64,000 nt of DNA, taken from the NCBI GenBank assembly GCA_036768485.1, contig JAVLUZ010000153.1:1-64000 (forward strand), in the 5' to 3' direction. The notes below the pieces were generated by a model. It was not told the DNA's origin, did not search any database, and worked only from the letters and a program-made list of their open reading frames with translations. The stretch is from Mermis nigrescens (Eukaryota; Nematoda; Enoplea; Mermithida; Mermithidae). Shown piece by piece: positions 42,301-57,300 of the stretch. The position numbers and the translations under genes were made by a program. Numbering within the stretch: position 1 is the first letter of the stretch; every line of letters starts with the position of its first letter.

Positions 42301-45300
42301 TCGAGAGGCCACTTACTCATTTTTGACTATATCTTTTCAATTTATTCGGACTTTTTTGTTACAATCTCAAAGTGTTTTTATGTTTGTATGTTCTAGAAAG
42401 ATGTAGCATCGTCGGAAACACTGAAAATTGATGTTTTTAATGCATATCTATCATTTTTGTGCCAAAAAAATAATTTTCCGGTTTCAACCCACCCCATTAT
42501 TCTCGAGCTGTGCATGTCTGCACAGAACATCAAGATTTTTAGGTTAAAAGGATAAAAAGCCTAACTTTTTTGGGGTTCGCGACAGATATAATTCCCGTTT
42601 TGCTTATCTTCAGCAAGCTACAAAATTAATTTCGAAGCGATGAAAATGTAAAAGATTTGGGCGCTTCGCGCCAAATTTTAAAGTGTAAAAGTGACAAAGA
42701 ATTTTGTCGAATCACTTAATTTTTTACATAATTTATCGTCAAAAGTTGTAGAGGTGATCCAGCAACGAAAAATACATCAAAAAATGTTTCGCCACGTAAA
42801 ATCGCACACGGACGCATTAAATAGGTTTTCTCAATTTTGGCGATATCCCATAGAAATAAATCCTGGATACTGGGCTGCATTACACAATAAACTGGACTTC
42901 GTGCATTCACTTAATTTTGTAGGAGTAACATGCACACTAAAATACGTAATACCTAATGCAACAGCCGTCTCTATCATGTCACATGCTAGAAATATCTTGT
43001 GATATATTTTATACATCGGACCCGGACCCGGACTTGATCGGGTTCTATTTTTTTGGACCCGGACCCGAGGTTACCTAAAATTTTGGACCCGAACCCAGAC
43101 TAGACTTGGACCCGAGTTTTTGAAAAAGCGGATCCGGCACACCCCTAGTGGCCAGAGTTTTTTTTTGGGGGGGGGGGTGAAATCAGGGAACAATCATACA
43201 ACGAATGGAGGTCTTAACATGCGTTTTCTCTAACCTATCTTAAATGCCATTGCACCTTTCTTCAGCGTTTTAAAATCCATTTTCGACTGATCAAGGCTAT
43301 TAAATTCGATTTCAAAGTGCATTTTTTCAGAAAATGCTTGTTTTTGACTATGTTTTGTGCAGATGATAGCCAACAAGTACCTGGTAAGTGTGATAAGCAC
43401 ACAAGTTTACTTGATATTAAACTAAATATTTTTTGAATTATCCTACCTATTTAATGAATATTAGGATATGTAAGTGAATTGGATTTTCTACATTAAGATG
43501 GAAAATTTTTCAATTCTTATAACAGCACCTCTCTAATATCGCTAAGCGTTACTTGATTTTTGAAATTTGAAAGAAGAGTGAAGTCGCTCTCATTCCTCTC
43601 TTTGCCCAGCCATCATAAGAGTTTAGCTGACAATTTATATCCCCTAATTGATTTCATTAATCCGTATTACCGAATTCCGTACTTGCTTTGCTACGGAACA
43701 TTGATGCACAAGATCAGAGATCCGAGTCGTTGGGAGGGGGAGTAAAATCTCAGAAATCCAAACCAGTAAATTTGTGTACATGGGTTTTTTGCTTTTCATT
43801 CAACTAAAATGGTCAAAATAGCCTAAAAACGCTTTTTTATTATGATACCGCATTTTAAAAGCATGTCAGGCCTTTTTGTCGGTTTAAACACTAAAAAAAT
43901 TAGAAATTGAACAATTTCGGCGCTTTTTTGAGTTGAAAACATAAAAGTATTAATCTGATTTTTGATATGATTATTGCAAAATGCCGGACACTGTCTGGCT
44001 GACCCTTAAACGGCGGTAATACCCCGTCATCTTCCAATGTTCGTGTATGCTAAGGGAGATAGAACACCCTTAAATTTACGGTTTCGCTGCATAGTCAAAT
44101 TTTTTGTTTGTAATCTTCTGTACAGGCTCTTGTTGAGATAGGGAGAAAGGGAGCCTTGATGACTAACACACTTGGGCAGGGCACTACGGTTAAAAATCTC
44201 GGGAGTAAAAGATCTATTTCGATTGATAACGCCAAAAGAAGTACCTAACAGAAAAGGCAGAAAAGTGCAAATTTTTGCGTGAAACCCGATTGGAGGTAAA
44301 ACAAATCTCGTTTTACTTTGTAGGTATGAGGGTGGCCTACTTTGGGTGAATGATTTTTTAACCCCTGCTACACGTAGTATTGTTAGACGTACATAAATAC
44401 TGGATCATATTGGGGGGTGGGGTGGGAAAGGAGGCCGCCCCCTCAGTCAGCAGGGAATTTTCAAACGGTAAGGCATTGTCCAGAAAATAAGGCCATTACA
44501 CTTTTTTATCAGGAAAGGTCCACATTTTTACGCCTAGATATAAATGATATCTAATGGCTAGCAGTTTAAAAACGAAAAAGTTTTTGAAAAAAAAACCGAT
44601 TTTTTATATTCTCAACAGATATGATATGTAGCATGTTTAGAAACGTTGAAGAATGCGCTTTATTTAGCCAATCCAAAAACGTTCGTGTAATGTAAAAAAG
44701 ACTTCAATTTAATAAACAATATATGCATATTTCATCATCCTGATGTGTTGCTTTCTGTAGCTATTTGTTTTAAATTAAAAATATCAAATTCGTTCTTCAT
44801 TCACTATAGCAAGTATTTGATAAATGCGACGACGCTGTTATAATATCGACGGTGGAACATCTGTCAGTTCAAAGTGTACCTCAGTTATTAAAGGAATTAA
44901 GCTATCGGTTGAAGACAAAAACCGAGTATGTATTACAAATTTCTTTGCGCGCTTGTTCTGTTGTATAAATATATTTAAAGGATTTTTTGAACAATTTGCC
45001 TAATTTTGTATATACTTGCTTCAAAGTGTACTATCTAGTATGAATAACTCCAAATTTAAAACTGCTCTTCGAGCTCTATTTCCTCTATTCTCTACTTCTA
45101 TAAACTCGCATGTCCCATTACTAATTCGTAATTGCATCTATTATGTATCTTGCCATTTTGTATTTTATCAGTTTGGTTTATTAGTAATAAAATTTCTTTA
45201 TTTCTTTCTTTATTTTTCTTGTGTTATATATTTTGAGAAATTGTTTATTTTATATTACCTACTTCTTGTCTGTGATCTCAAGGCACGCTAAAACTACTCT

Positions 45301-48300
45301 TTAAGAATTAAAAGGGGTTTTACCATCTTAGAACTATTCGTTTCAATGTATATACAGTAGAACCCGGAAACGCTCACCCTTTGGGGACCAAGACTAAGGG
45401 TGTGCATTGCATAATCCAAGTGTGTGCATTAAGCATATATGTCTACACATTGATATATAAGCAGCAGTCTTGTCAGCAGGTGTGCATTATCCGAGTTGGA
45501 CCGTATATATGAACGTTGGAAAACGATTGCATAAAAATGTATTTATGTACATACGGCTACATTTTAAAGTTAGAGTAAGCCTTCTGTCGTGGACAGTGTT
45601 TTTTATTCCTAAATGTGAACGTTTGCTCTGTTTTAAACGATTTTGTAGGATTATGCTACTTAAATCAGTTTCTATGTGAAGCTTTGTCTAAGAAATTTGC
45701 ATACCAATCTCTGTTACATTTTATGTTTATATTAATTTCTTGTTGGCTTTAATTTCAACATTGTTAGGCATCTTGTAAAATAATTTGCATCTAATTCTTG
45801 TAACTAAGCTCGGCGATGCGTCTTATTTGCATATCTATCTGAATAACTTAAAATAGGTAATTAGCACGCTCATTCGGACTTGGAATATTAAAGAAAGTAA
45901 TATTTTGCTTAGTGATGTCCCAGGCGCCGGTACTACAGCACCGGCACCAGGCCGGTGCTTGCCTTGCACGGTGCCGGTGCTTGGGTAAATAGTGATTGCA
46001 GAAACAACTGAATCATAATTCAAGATACGAGCTGTAGAAATCAATAATTCGTTTTTATACACGTTTATTCAATGAATTTGCGTCAAATAAATCGTTAGAT
46101 AATTGGGTGATGGAGTAAATCGTTATATGAAGCGCTTGAAAAGAGCACATTGCGCTTTATTCTGATATACTCCAAGATTTCTAGTGTCTTCATTAATTTG
46201 TAGAATCAGATATCATGAAATATTTTAAATCTTTTTAACAGTAACGAAGGTAGAAAAGTCAATTACGAGTATTTCGTGCTACGTATACAATTCAGCCAGA
46301 AGTGTTTTCTAAGGAAGTACATACATTGTGAATAAACGATGTCGTTATGCGATAATCCAATCGTTATTAAAGTTTATTCTCTGCAAAGGTACATAATATA
46401 AATCAAAGAGCACGAACAAGAAGACAATAGAAATTAAGTCAAAAGCGTATTTGGAAGAGTCGAGAATATTCACTTGTAACCAATTTTTTATCCGAAAACA
46501 AAAATTTAAGCAGTTTAAATTTTTCTGATAACTTTGCAGAACACTTATACCTATTATTTTAATTGTAATTCAAAAACATAACAATTATTAAAATGTTGCA
46601 GCTCTGTTAACAAAATTGCAAGATGAAGCTTCTAATTGGAAGTACACTGAGTAGTTTTAGTCGAAAAATGCTCGCAGCATGTAGAATGACATAAACTAGC
46701 ACCGGCGCCGGCAACGGCAAAAAAAGTTGCAACGGGACATCACTAATTTTGCCCTAACCAATGTAATTTGATTTAGATTTATTTCTCCTATGTAACGGCT
46801 CGAAATTTCGGGGGCCCCCAGCCATTTTTAGGGGAAGGGGGATAATAATCAGGCCCGTATCCAGGATTTTATTTCGGGGGGGGGCGCAAATTTTGATATC
46901 AAATACGTCGAGAAACATTAGGAGATGTGCAAAAATAAAGACATTTTTGAGCGTATCTCAACGAGCTCTATGCAATAAGGAAGAGAAATTTCGAAAATTT
47001 TCACTTTATTCCATACTAATATTACACAAATCTATCGTTTAAACAATCTATACAAGTGATTTCTCATCATTCTATCGACGAATAATTTCTTAACTTCTGT
47101 CTTTGTAGTTAATCATTGTGATTTACGTAGTAAAACAATACAGAAAATGAAATTTGACATTCAAATTTGAGCGGTTTTGGGCGGGCTAGAAGACAAAAAC
47201 TTTAGATGAACGATGAATCGAAAATTTTGAGTTTACGAGCTCAAAAGTACGCTAAAAACATGTTTTGGTGGGGTTACAGATTCGAGAATTTATTATTTCT
47301 TCTTGTGGCGGACCCTTGTATGTTTCAAAAATTATTTTTTATTTCTGGGGGGACCGTCCCCCTTCTTGCTTTCCCTGAATACGGGCCTGGTAATGACCTT
47401 CAATTTTTGGCCAATAACGGCCAAAAAAGACTTAAGAACGGCCAAAAATTCGATTTTTTTCTCAAAAAAATGGGAGGTCAAAATTGTTCTGGTTTTGGGG
47501 AGATTGAGGGAAGGGACGGCCGACTTTGGGTTGGGGATTCCCCCTATCCCCCGCTTACATGTATGGTCTTATCCAGGCCGCCGAAAAAATTGACATGCTC
47601 TGCATATCAACCTCAAATTTGAGCGGTTTTGAGCGGACTAGAAGACAAAAAACATATATAAACAATAGATACGGCGCGAAGCGCCGAAAAATTTCATGTT
47701 TCCCATGTCATAACTCAAATTTGAGCTGTTTTGAGTGAGCTAGAAGGCAAAAACTATAACTAAACAATGAATCCGGCGCACAGCGCTAGAAAAAAATTGA
47801 CATGCTCTCCATGTCTAACTCTAATTTGAGCGATTTATAGCGGTTCAGAAGACAAAACTATACGTAAACAATAAATCCGGCGCGAATCGCCGGAAAATTT
47901 TGAGTTTACTAGCTCAAAAGTACGCTAAAAACCTGTTTAGGCGCTGTTTCAGACGCACTTCGCCAATTTTTCATTTTTCCCTCCCTTCGGGGGACCCTTG
48001 GGAGAAACAAAAATTTTTTCCTCATTATGGGGGGCAGGCCCCCCGCCCCTGGATACAGGCCTGTTCCCATGTCATAACTCAAATTTGAGCTGTTTTGAGT
48101 GAGCTAGAAGGCAGAAACTATAGCTAAACAATGAATCCGGCGCAAAGCGTTAGAAAAAAATACATACTTTCTATGTCTAACTCAAATTTGAGCGATTTTC
48201 AGCGGTTTAGAAGACAAAACCTTACATAAACAATGAATCCGGCGCGAAGCGCGAAAAATTTTGTGTTTTCTAGCTCAAAAGTACGCTAAAAACCTGTTTT

Positions 48301-51300
48301 GGCGGTGTTTCAGACCAACTTCGCCTATTTTTCATTTTTCCCTTTGGGGACATTAAGAAAAACAAAAATTTTTTCCCATTTCGGGGGGGGCAGGCAGCCC
48401 CCCGCCCCCCTGGATACGGGCCTGGTCTTATCCCATGTTTTTAATCTAATAGGCTATCTCCTTACCGCTATCACCCTACTTTGTTTTACAGCTTGAGGCC
48501 TTATATCAAATGGCTTCGCTACTCCTTGATCAAAAATTTGTCCTATATATCGTCGGTGAGTCTGTTTTTCTTCCTAAAGGCATTTTTTACCGTTATTTAT
48601 TTAATTCTTCATGCAATTCATTTTGTTAAAATCTGTGTCCATTTTCATGGTCACTCATGAAATTTTAACCTTTCATCTCATATGTATGCTTCACGAACTA
48701 TCACGCTATCTAACATTCTTACTGAGTGAAAAGTCAAAAAATTAGCAAATTGTGCATTGAACAGTTATTCAGTATCTTACAGAGCAGATTAAAATGCACG
48801 TGACATGCAAGTCAGACTGAGCAATCTCTATTCTTATGATAATTTAGCGATTCACTCAATTTAGAAGTAAGTGGGCTCATCCGAGGCTGTTGTGGAGTCC
48901 TGTTAAGATGGTCACTCTGTTTGAAATCGTACAGTGTCCCCGGATGAAAGGCGTCCACGCTGCTCATTAGCTGCTCATGAGTTATGAATAAATAGAAATC
49001 TGACAGGTAGCAGAAATCTTGGGCTTGACACTGGTACTATTCGTATTGATTTGACTCAAAATTCAGGTCATTCCAAGGTTTCTTCCCACTGGGTCCTCCG
49101 TTTGCCCTTCTTTTTCATGACAATGCACTGGCTCGCAAGGCACGCCTTTGTCGAGCACTTTTGCTTCCTACATATAATGCTAATAATTTGTTTGTAAAAG
49201 GCAACAAAGTGAAGGGAATCACCTACCTTATCTTAAAATGTTCCATCGGCTTAAAATCGTTGGACATTGCCTGCCTTTCTGATCCCCATCACTCATGGGC
49301 GTTGGGGGTCTGGACCATAGGTGGGCAGCATTGAAATTCTGGGGTGCAGGATTTTTAAAGGTAAAAAATGGTATTATAAATGGTGATATGGCGGAAAAAC
49401 ACCATTTTTCAACTTTCTCATCGAGTACTATCCATTGGCATCAGAAAATTGCGGATAAAACAAAAAATTTCAAAAATTGAATTCTGTGTGGTATTTTGGT
49501 TTCTGGGGGTGGGATATTCGGCCTCCTGGAGGTTGCACACATATCCCCCTAAACCCTCCACGCTCATGTGTGGTCTGGACCCCCGAACATCCAGCGGACC
49601 CCTCAGAATTGAATTTTTGGTGCTATTTTTGGCAATTTCTCCCATCGGACTCTTCCCAGAATTTGTTCGCTGCCCAGATATGGTTGGTACCCCCAGAAGT
49701 TGAAATAGCCCCCGCAGATTACTGTAGACCCCCAGAATTCTATTCTTGGTAACATTTTTGGTGATTTGATCCATCCTGACCCCTCCCAGAATTTTGATGC
49801 TGCCCATTTATGGTCCCCATGTCCATGTGTGTCGTGTGGGTAGGAAATATGTAGACTTAGCAACTGTAGACTTATTAATTATAAAAAGGCGACTTAAAAT
49901 CGAGTCGGGTGCAAATCTTACGTTCTTTAATATATTGGCATCCAGCGAATTTTCAGATTATGCTGTTGGTCTTGTAAAATTAAATCAATAGTTAATTTGT
50001 ATTAACTGCATTAATCGCAACGCAACGTTTTTGATTCGTTTTTTGTTGTATGAAAAAACTTTTTGTCGCTTCAACACCTGAAGACGATTTGAGTTTCAAG
50101 CAAACCTAAGCGGAAAATCTTCTGGTTTCTATAGTTCATGAATAAGCAAGATGTAATAAATAAATACCAATTCATGAAGTTCTATCGAAATAAGGTGCAT
50201 AATTTTTTAGTAGAACGAAAGAAATCTGAAAAGCTGAAAAAATGTTTTTGCTCTATGGTGGTCATACATGGACGTGGGGAGGGGGTTGGGAGGTAAACAC
50301 CCCCAGAAGTTGAAAAGCCTTACGCTGAGTACTGTAGACCCTTACAATTCTATTTTTAGTAACATTTTCGGCAATTTTTGGCGATTTCACTCTCCAGAAT
50401 TATTTCGTTGCTCATGTATGTCCATGGTCCAATGATCGAAAAACGTTAGATTTTGAAAAGCACTGATTTTAAGCGGAGGAAAATCGAAAAATAAAAAATT
50501 AATGCCTCTTTCTTTACACACTGTTATACTTCCTCATGTTGACTCAGAATGCCGAAGTTCTGGAGCTGATTTGCTCTTACTATTATGAGTTCGAATCCCG
50601 CGTTAATCTTATGGACAGTATGCTCAAGTTGCAAGGAAAGGTCAATTTCCTCATGGATCAATTCGATTTCATACATAAACAGGGCCAATTCTCCAGCCAA
50701 GTCGATGCATTGGCGACATATGAAGATGGTACGTCAAATTATTATAGTTTTCCAGATATACCCAAGACAGGGTCTTGGATGAATTTCGATTCTTTACATA
50801 TGGACATGAGAAGGGGCAGGGGCGTCACCAGCCGCCTTCCCCTGGAATGAAAAAAATATTTTCATTTTTTACAAGGGCTTTCGGGGAAAACAATTAAAAT
50901 TCCTTGACGTCTATCAAAAAGACAGCAAAACACCTTTCAAACACACTTTTAAGCTACTAAGCTTGGATTTTTTTATTTACTCTTATATTTCTTATTTAAG
51001 AGGCCCAGACTTGACTTAAAAATGGTGATATGCCAAAAGTTTTCGACGGTTCACGCCGATTTATTATTTCCTGCATTAATTTTTGGAAAGTTACAAAATT
51101 AAATGCAAAGACGAGGATTTCGAAACATTTTGGGGTCAAACTAGGGCTCGTTATTGAGAAAGTCATACGTATTGATGACTCCTTATTATTTACATTCAAT
51201 TTTGAAATCAGGCGAAAAAATTTCTAGTTTTAAAAATTTTTTCTTCACTATGGCGAAACGCTAAAAAATGTCATTACTTTCGTGTATCTCCTAATGGTTA

Positions 51301-54300
51301 TCGAGATAAAGGACTTTAAAAATTTCGGCCCCCTCCCAAAATAAAATCCTGGTTACGCCCCTGGGAAGGAGTGAGAGCAGTCTTTTGCCTACCCCTCCTT
51401 CATATTTTCAAAAACCGGATATCTGTCGCACAATTTTGATAAACGACAAAGTATTGCTGGGAAATTCGCGAACTTAATTCAGAAAATTTGGCTCCTTTAC
51501 CCAAATTTTCAATCAGCTTGGCTGTTTTACTGCAGGAATATTAATTTTTTGATAAATTTGTCGGACTACTCCATCAGTCGAAGACTGAGCTTTCTATATC
51601 GACATAGTCAAAAGATGCATTTTATCTGGTGAAATGCTGTTTGCGAATAAACCAATCATCTTATTTCGTCAGAAATGGCATTGCAACACGTCGAGATTGT
51701 ATTTTAAGTTGTAAAAAATATATTTTAGGAGGACTAAAAATGTATTTTACAAGGACCACCATTTGCTACATCAACATTCCCGAATTTCATCCCCATTTGG
51801 CCAAATATCTAAAATTAGTTGTGTCATGTATCAATGTTTTAATGCTGTCGGGCGATATCGTCACTTTGCAACGAAAGCGCAGGAAAGTTTGTGAGTTTCT
51901 TGTGATCTTCTCGGTCAAGTTAACGCCTATATCTTTTTTACTGAGCACTTGTCAACTTGTTGGTTTATTAAGCGCGAAAAAGTACTGAAGTTTGGGCTGA
52001 TGAGGAAATGATATTAGGCTTATAAAACTCAAGGCACCCTTTTGGCCGGGAAAAATTTTAAATGGTTAGAAAATGTAGCATCGGAAAGGTGCAAAAATAT
52101 CAGCCCGAAAGTATGTTTTACTACTCATTCTATTTTTACTCATTTAGCTTTAAGGAACTGGTCCAGATAATTTTGTCGCAGTAGACTTACTTCTGCTTTA
52201 GTCATTTGCTCTGCTAATTTTTCTTTATCCATCAACACGGTTTTTTGTATTCGGCAAAGATCTTTCCCGATGTACAAATACTTTTGGGGACCGTCTTTGT
52301 ACATATCCAAAGATTTTTGGGGAGACAAAAACTGCAAAAAGGTTTGAAATTCGCAAAAATTTTATGAGTAATTGTGTGTTCTATATATCTTTATAATGTC
52401 AGAAATTGCATATTGATAAGAAAAATGTCAACTTTCGGCGCTTCGCGCCGTTTTGAGACGATTATTAATGATTTTCGCCCTCAGAAACCCAGAAATTAGC
52501 TAAAATACACTACCAAAGGTCGAACAAATCTGTTTTTGCCACACTAAAATCGCTTCTGTACCATATTATAGTACCCAAAAATTTGTGTGTACAAAATGTA
52601 CAAAGACTTTTAGGGACCATCTTTGTACATATATGTATGTACAAACGGACCTTGTACAAAAAAAACACTGTCCATCAATAGCCGAAAAGTTACTAAACCT
52701 ATGTATACTACGATAATCAGCTATGCTTGATTTGTTATTTTTATTTAAGCCTCATCGTCAGATACTGAGTCGGAAGCAGATAATCAGGAAATGAACGAAT
52801 CGGCTTCTGAAGTAAGCTGCTGAGGCCGTGCACTGTAGAGTCAGTAGTAATAACTTTTTGATTCTTGTTCAGAAATAGGAAATGTATGAATAATAAGCGA
52901 GAAATAAAATATGAAACTACCAATACGAGGAATTTTGATTTGAAAATTGAATGCATTTTTAAATGATATAGACACCCTTTTCATATAAACTTCGTATAAT
53001 TTTTAAATTCTTAATTTTCTCATGAAAATTGCAGTAGCATAAGCTCTTTTGAATAACGTTGACAAGTGGAAAGTACGGAGAAACGATATTCGGCGTTTCG
53101 TCTAGTCATGAAAGATTGAAATGTTGCCCCATTACGAAAATCCTGGATTTGCCCCTGGGTGCACATCTTGGTTTCTAAAAGAGTTCGCTAATTGACGCGC
53201 AATTGATAAAGCGCAATCTAAATTTTTAAGTTCTTATCTACGGTGGCCATTGCACTTGAACATGGGATTCGGTGTGCTATTGAATGGGACTTGATGAGAA
53301 GCGTCTAAAAAAGTGTTTTAGCCTACTATCAATGATCTGACCCTTTCATAGAAAAGTTTCTATTCATCATTCATACCAATACTATTATGCTATACTAATT
53401 TTACAGGACCCGTGAAATATCCATAGGTACCTGCGTATTTACATACGAGAGGCGTTCAAAAAGTTCTTAGTCTGAATATCTTAAAATGTTGCAAAGAAAG
53501 ATTTTACTTTACGTCAAGAGGCTACATCTGTTCAACATTGTATGTGTAAAGTTTCATCAATCAGTCTTTGTGTTTGGTGCTTCTGTGTTCTTTTTAGCTG
53601 ACTCAACTCAAGTAAATATGAAAATTCAAAATTTGAGCACTGGTCAGTTTTATATTTTTGACCCCTGAGGGCATTAGATCAGCCAAAATTCGCAAACAAT
53701 TGGTGAAAATTTATGTTAAAGCCTCCCCTTCCTAAACGACTGTCAAAAAATTGGGCAGTAGAGTTCATGCGTGGTCGCCAATCCATTAAGGATGAACCAA
53801 AGTCCCGCTGGCCTGTGGAATGGGTCACTTCTAAGATTATTGCCAAGTTGCCAGTGCCACCCTGATTGCTAAGTATCGACGAATAAAGGTCAGAACCTTA
53901 GCTTTGAAAGCTGGCGTCTCTACCAGAACTGTTTTTAACATTATTCATAACCATTGGCTGATGTCCAAGGGTTGTGCACGTTTGGTGCCCAAAACCCTTG
54001 GAAAACTCAAAAAAGACTAATTTGCTGCTTGCAGCAAAGAACTTTTGACCTGTTACTGAGCCGATCCGGTTGATTTTCATGCCCGTCTTGTTACTGAGGA
54101 TGAAACTTGTTTTTATCACTAAGATCCGGAAAGCAAGCAGGAATTCACGCAATGGAAGCATGCTGATTCCCCACCGCCCAGAAAGTTTGGGACTGTCAAA
54201 TCAACTGGCAAAATCAGGGCGTCCGTTTTTCTGAGAAATGGAATTACTGTTTATTGATTATATGCCACACAATACTACCATTACAGGTGATTATTATGCA

Positions 54301-57300
54301 AAATTAATGGTTCGATTGCAGCAAACAGTACACAAGAAGTGGCATGAAATGCTAAGCAAACTTATGCTGCTCCTTCATGACAATGATCCACTTCAGAAGG
54401 CTCGAGTTTCCCAGGCTGCCACCTTAGCTGGGCGGCACCAAAATTCTGGGGGTGCAAGATTCTTCAAAGGTAAAAAATGGCCTCTAAAATAGTGGTATGG
54501 CGAAAAAACACCATTTTCCAACGTTTCTCATCGAGTACTATCCATTGGCATCAAAAAATTGCGAAAAAAACAAAAAATTGCAAAAATTGAATTCTGGGGG
54601 AGTATTTTGGTTTCTCGGGGGGGGGTACCCCTCCAAACCCCTCCCCACACGCCCAGGTATGGCTGCTACCCGTGAATGGATTTGAAACTCCGAATCATTT
54701 GCCCTACAGCCCCGACCTGGCGCGCCAAGAAACTTTTGTCTATTTAGACATTTGCAACAGCATCTTCGTGGAACCAGATTTTCGGACAATTTTGTACTGC
54801 AGAGGGCTACAGAAGTAAGGTTTGAAGTCAAACTGTAAGCTTTTATGCATTTCAAAGGAATCGCCAGCGTAGAATACAAGTGGAATATGTTAATTAGTGT
54901 TTATGGGAGCTATATTGAAAAATAAAATTGGTTTAGACATAATATTGCACTCAGGAGTACGAGTACATCAGGCCAAGAACTTTCTGAACACCCCTCGTAC
55001 AATGTGCGTAGGGTGGTACATGTATTTTACGTTGGCAGCATACATGTAACGGGAAATCGGGGATCCCCCATCTACCCCCATTGCCCAGAGCCAGAAAATT
55101 TTTGACCCCCTCCCGATTTTTGGAAAAAAAGAATTTTCTGGCCGTTTTTGGTCAAAACTTGGAGTTCATCTCCCCTAAAAATGGTTGGGGACATACCTGG
55201 GCGTAGGGAGATTTGGGGATATGCACCCCCAGAAACCAAAATTTCCCCCCAGAAAGCTTGCACTTTCCAGAACTTTGGTGGCGCCCACCTATGGTTGGGG
55301 ACCCACCAAAAATTTCGAGCCGTTAAATATGTGGTTGGTAGGTACAGTATCCACACATGGACATGTGATGGTCTGAGAGTAGAGCTTGGACCTCCCGAGA
55401 ATCCGGAAGACTCCTTTCAGAATGCGTTAGACACAAGAATTGAATTTTTGACGGTTTTCTTCTTGCCAATTCATCTTCACTTGAAAATCCAAGTCTCAAA
55501 TTCCAAGCTTCCAAGACTTGGAATTTCCAAAGTTTTTAAGTGTCAGTCCATTAGCTCAAATTAAAATTCCAAGTCATTAGCATTTTTCGACTTGGTAAAA
55601 TGTCGTTTTTTCTCCAAGTCTCAAAGTAAATTTTCCAAGCTCCTTCCAAGCACTAGGAGTTTCCAAGTACGGCTCGGAACAAAATTTACAAGTCCGTTCA
55701 GGGCCGTATCCAGGGGGCCGGGGGGCTTCCCCCCGAAATTTGAAAAAAATTTGTTTCTCCCAAGTTCTCCCCGAAGGGAAAAATGAAAAATTAGCGAAGT
55801 GCGTCTGAAACACCGCTAAAACAGGTTTTTAGCGTACTTTTGAGCCAGTAAACTCAAAATTTTCCGGCGCTTTGCGCCGGAGTTCTTGTTTATGTATAGA
55901 TTTGTCTTCTAAACAGCTCAAATTTGAGTTATGATATGGGAAACTTGAAATTTTTCCGGCGCTTCGCGCCGTATTTATTGCTTATATATGTTTTTTATCT
56001 TCTAGCTCACTCATATTTGAACTTGACATGCAGAATATGTCAATTTTTTCGGCGCTTGGCGCCGATTTATTCATTATCCGTATTGTTTTCTCTGTTAAAT
56101 ACAATGATTAGATACAAAGGCAAGAGATAAGAAATAATTCGTCGATTAAGTGATGAGAAATCAGCTTAAATGATAAATTTGCTGTATATCAATATGAAAT
56201 GGAGTGAAAAATTTTTAATTTTTTTGTTGAAATTTTTCTTCGCCATCGTATAGAGCTCGCCGAGATACGCTCAAAACTGCCTTTATTTTCGCCTATCTCC
56301 TAATGGTTCTCGAGATATCTGGCCTCAAAAATGTACGCCCCCCCCTGAATAAAATCCTGGTTACGGGCCTGAGTCCATTTAACAATAAACAGTGCTATTT
56401 TTGTCTCTTTGATCGATACTATTTGTACATATAGTGCTTCAAGTATTGCAATCAGTTGCCTTTAGCGAAAATTTGTCTGCTTGCGCGCATGTATGTCCAT
56501 CAATTCATTTTTAGGATGCCCTTCAACCATTCTCCAGCTAAATTTTATAACTTGTGTTGTGAGACATGCAATTTTTAAAAATGATAAGATTACATCATGT
56601 TTTGTATATCTCTGAAATTTTAGAAAATAAAACGAATTCTGAATTTATGGTAATCCAAACCCATAAATTTCTTATTTTTCTCAACAGTGTTTTTATTAGG
56701 TAGCGGAATGAACAAACCTACCCAAAGTTTAAAGGCCGTTTTATTTTTCATGAACAAACGTTCCCAAAATTTAATGACCGTTTTTTCATTTCTATCCATC
56801 TTTATGCGACAGGAATATTCGTAATTTAATTAATCGTTTACAGCAAGTGAAAAATTTATTCCGATTTTCCATATTTTAATTTGATTTTTTTGAATTTAAT
56901 TTTAATCTTAATTAATTTGTAACCCGAATTTAAATTGTGATCTTATTTTTTAAATTTCTGCACGTTTTCTTACCTAGGATTGTATATAATCAACTGACTT
57001 TACGAAAGTTAAGCTGCAAAAAAGCGATAGTAAAGGGCGAGTTGTGCACTTGAAAACTGTTTTCCAACCGAAAATTGACGAGAAAAAATGAGCTTATTTA
57101 CCCGGTAAATTTTCCAAGACTTGGAACCTAAGTCAAAATATGTAGGAGCAAATCAACTGTCTCTTGGGAAAATGCACTTTTACTTGAGAAAAACTTGGAG
57201 ATTCCAATTCTTGGAACTTGGAAAAACTAGCGGCAAATGAATCATCCAAGACTTGGAATTTGTAACTCAGCATTTTAAGGACTTGGAAAATGACGGAGCA

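Noticed and set aside
42691..43002. 103-residue ORF inside a foldback element
   Set aside because: No domain, no conserved motif and no hAT transposase signature. It is kept only as part of the element description.
47206..47622. 138-residue ORF
   Set aside because: It crosses the boundary of two distinct repeats and is Phe/Lys/Gly-rich from A/T and G runs. An alternative frame is equally open.
55148..55564. 138-residue ORF
   Set aside because: It spans a MITE with a target duplication plus unrelated flank, with the opposite strand also open. It is not a gene.
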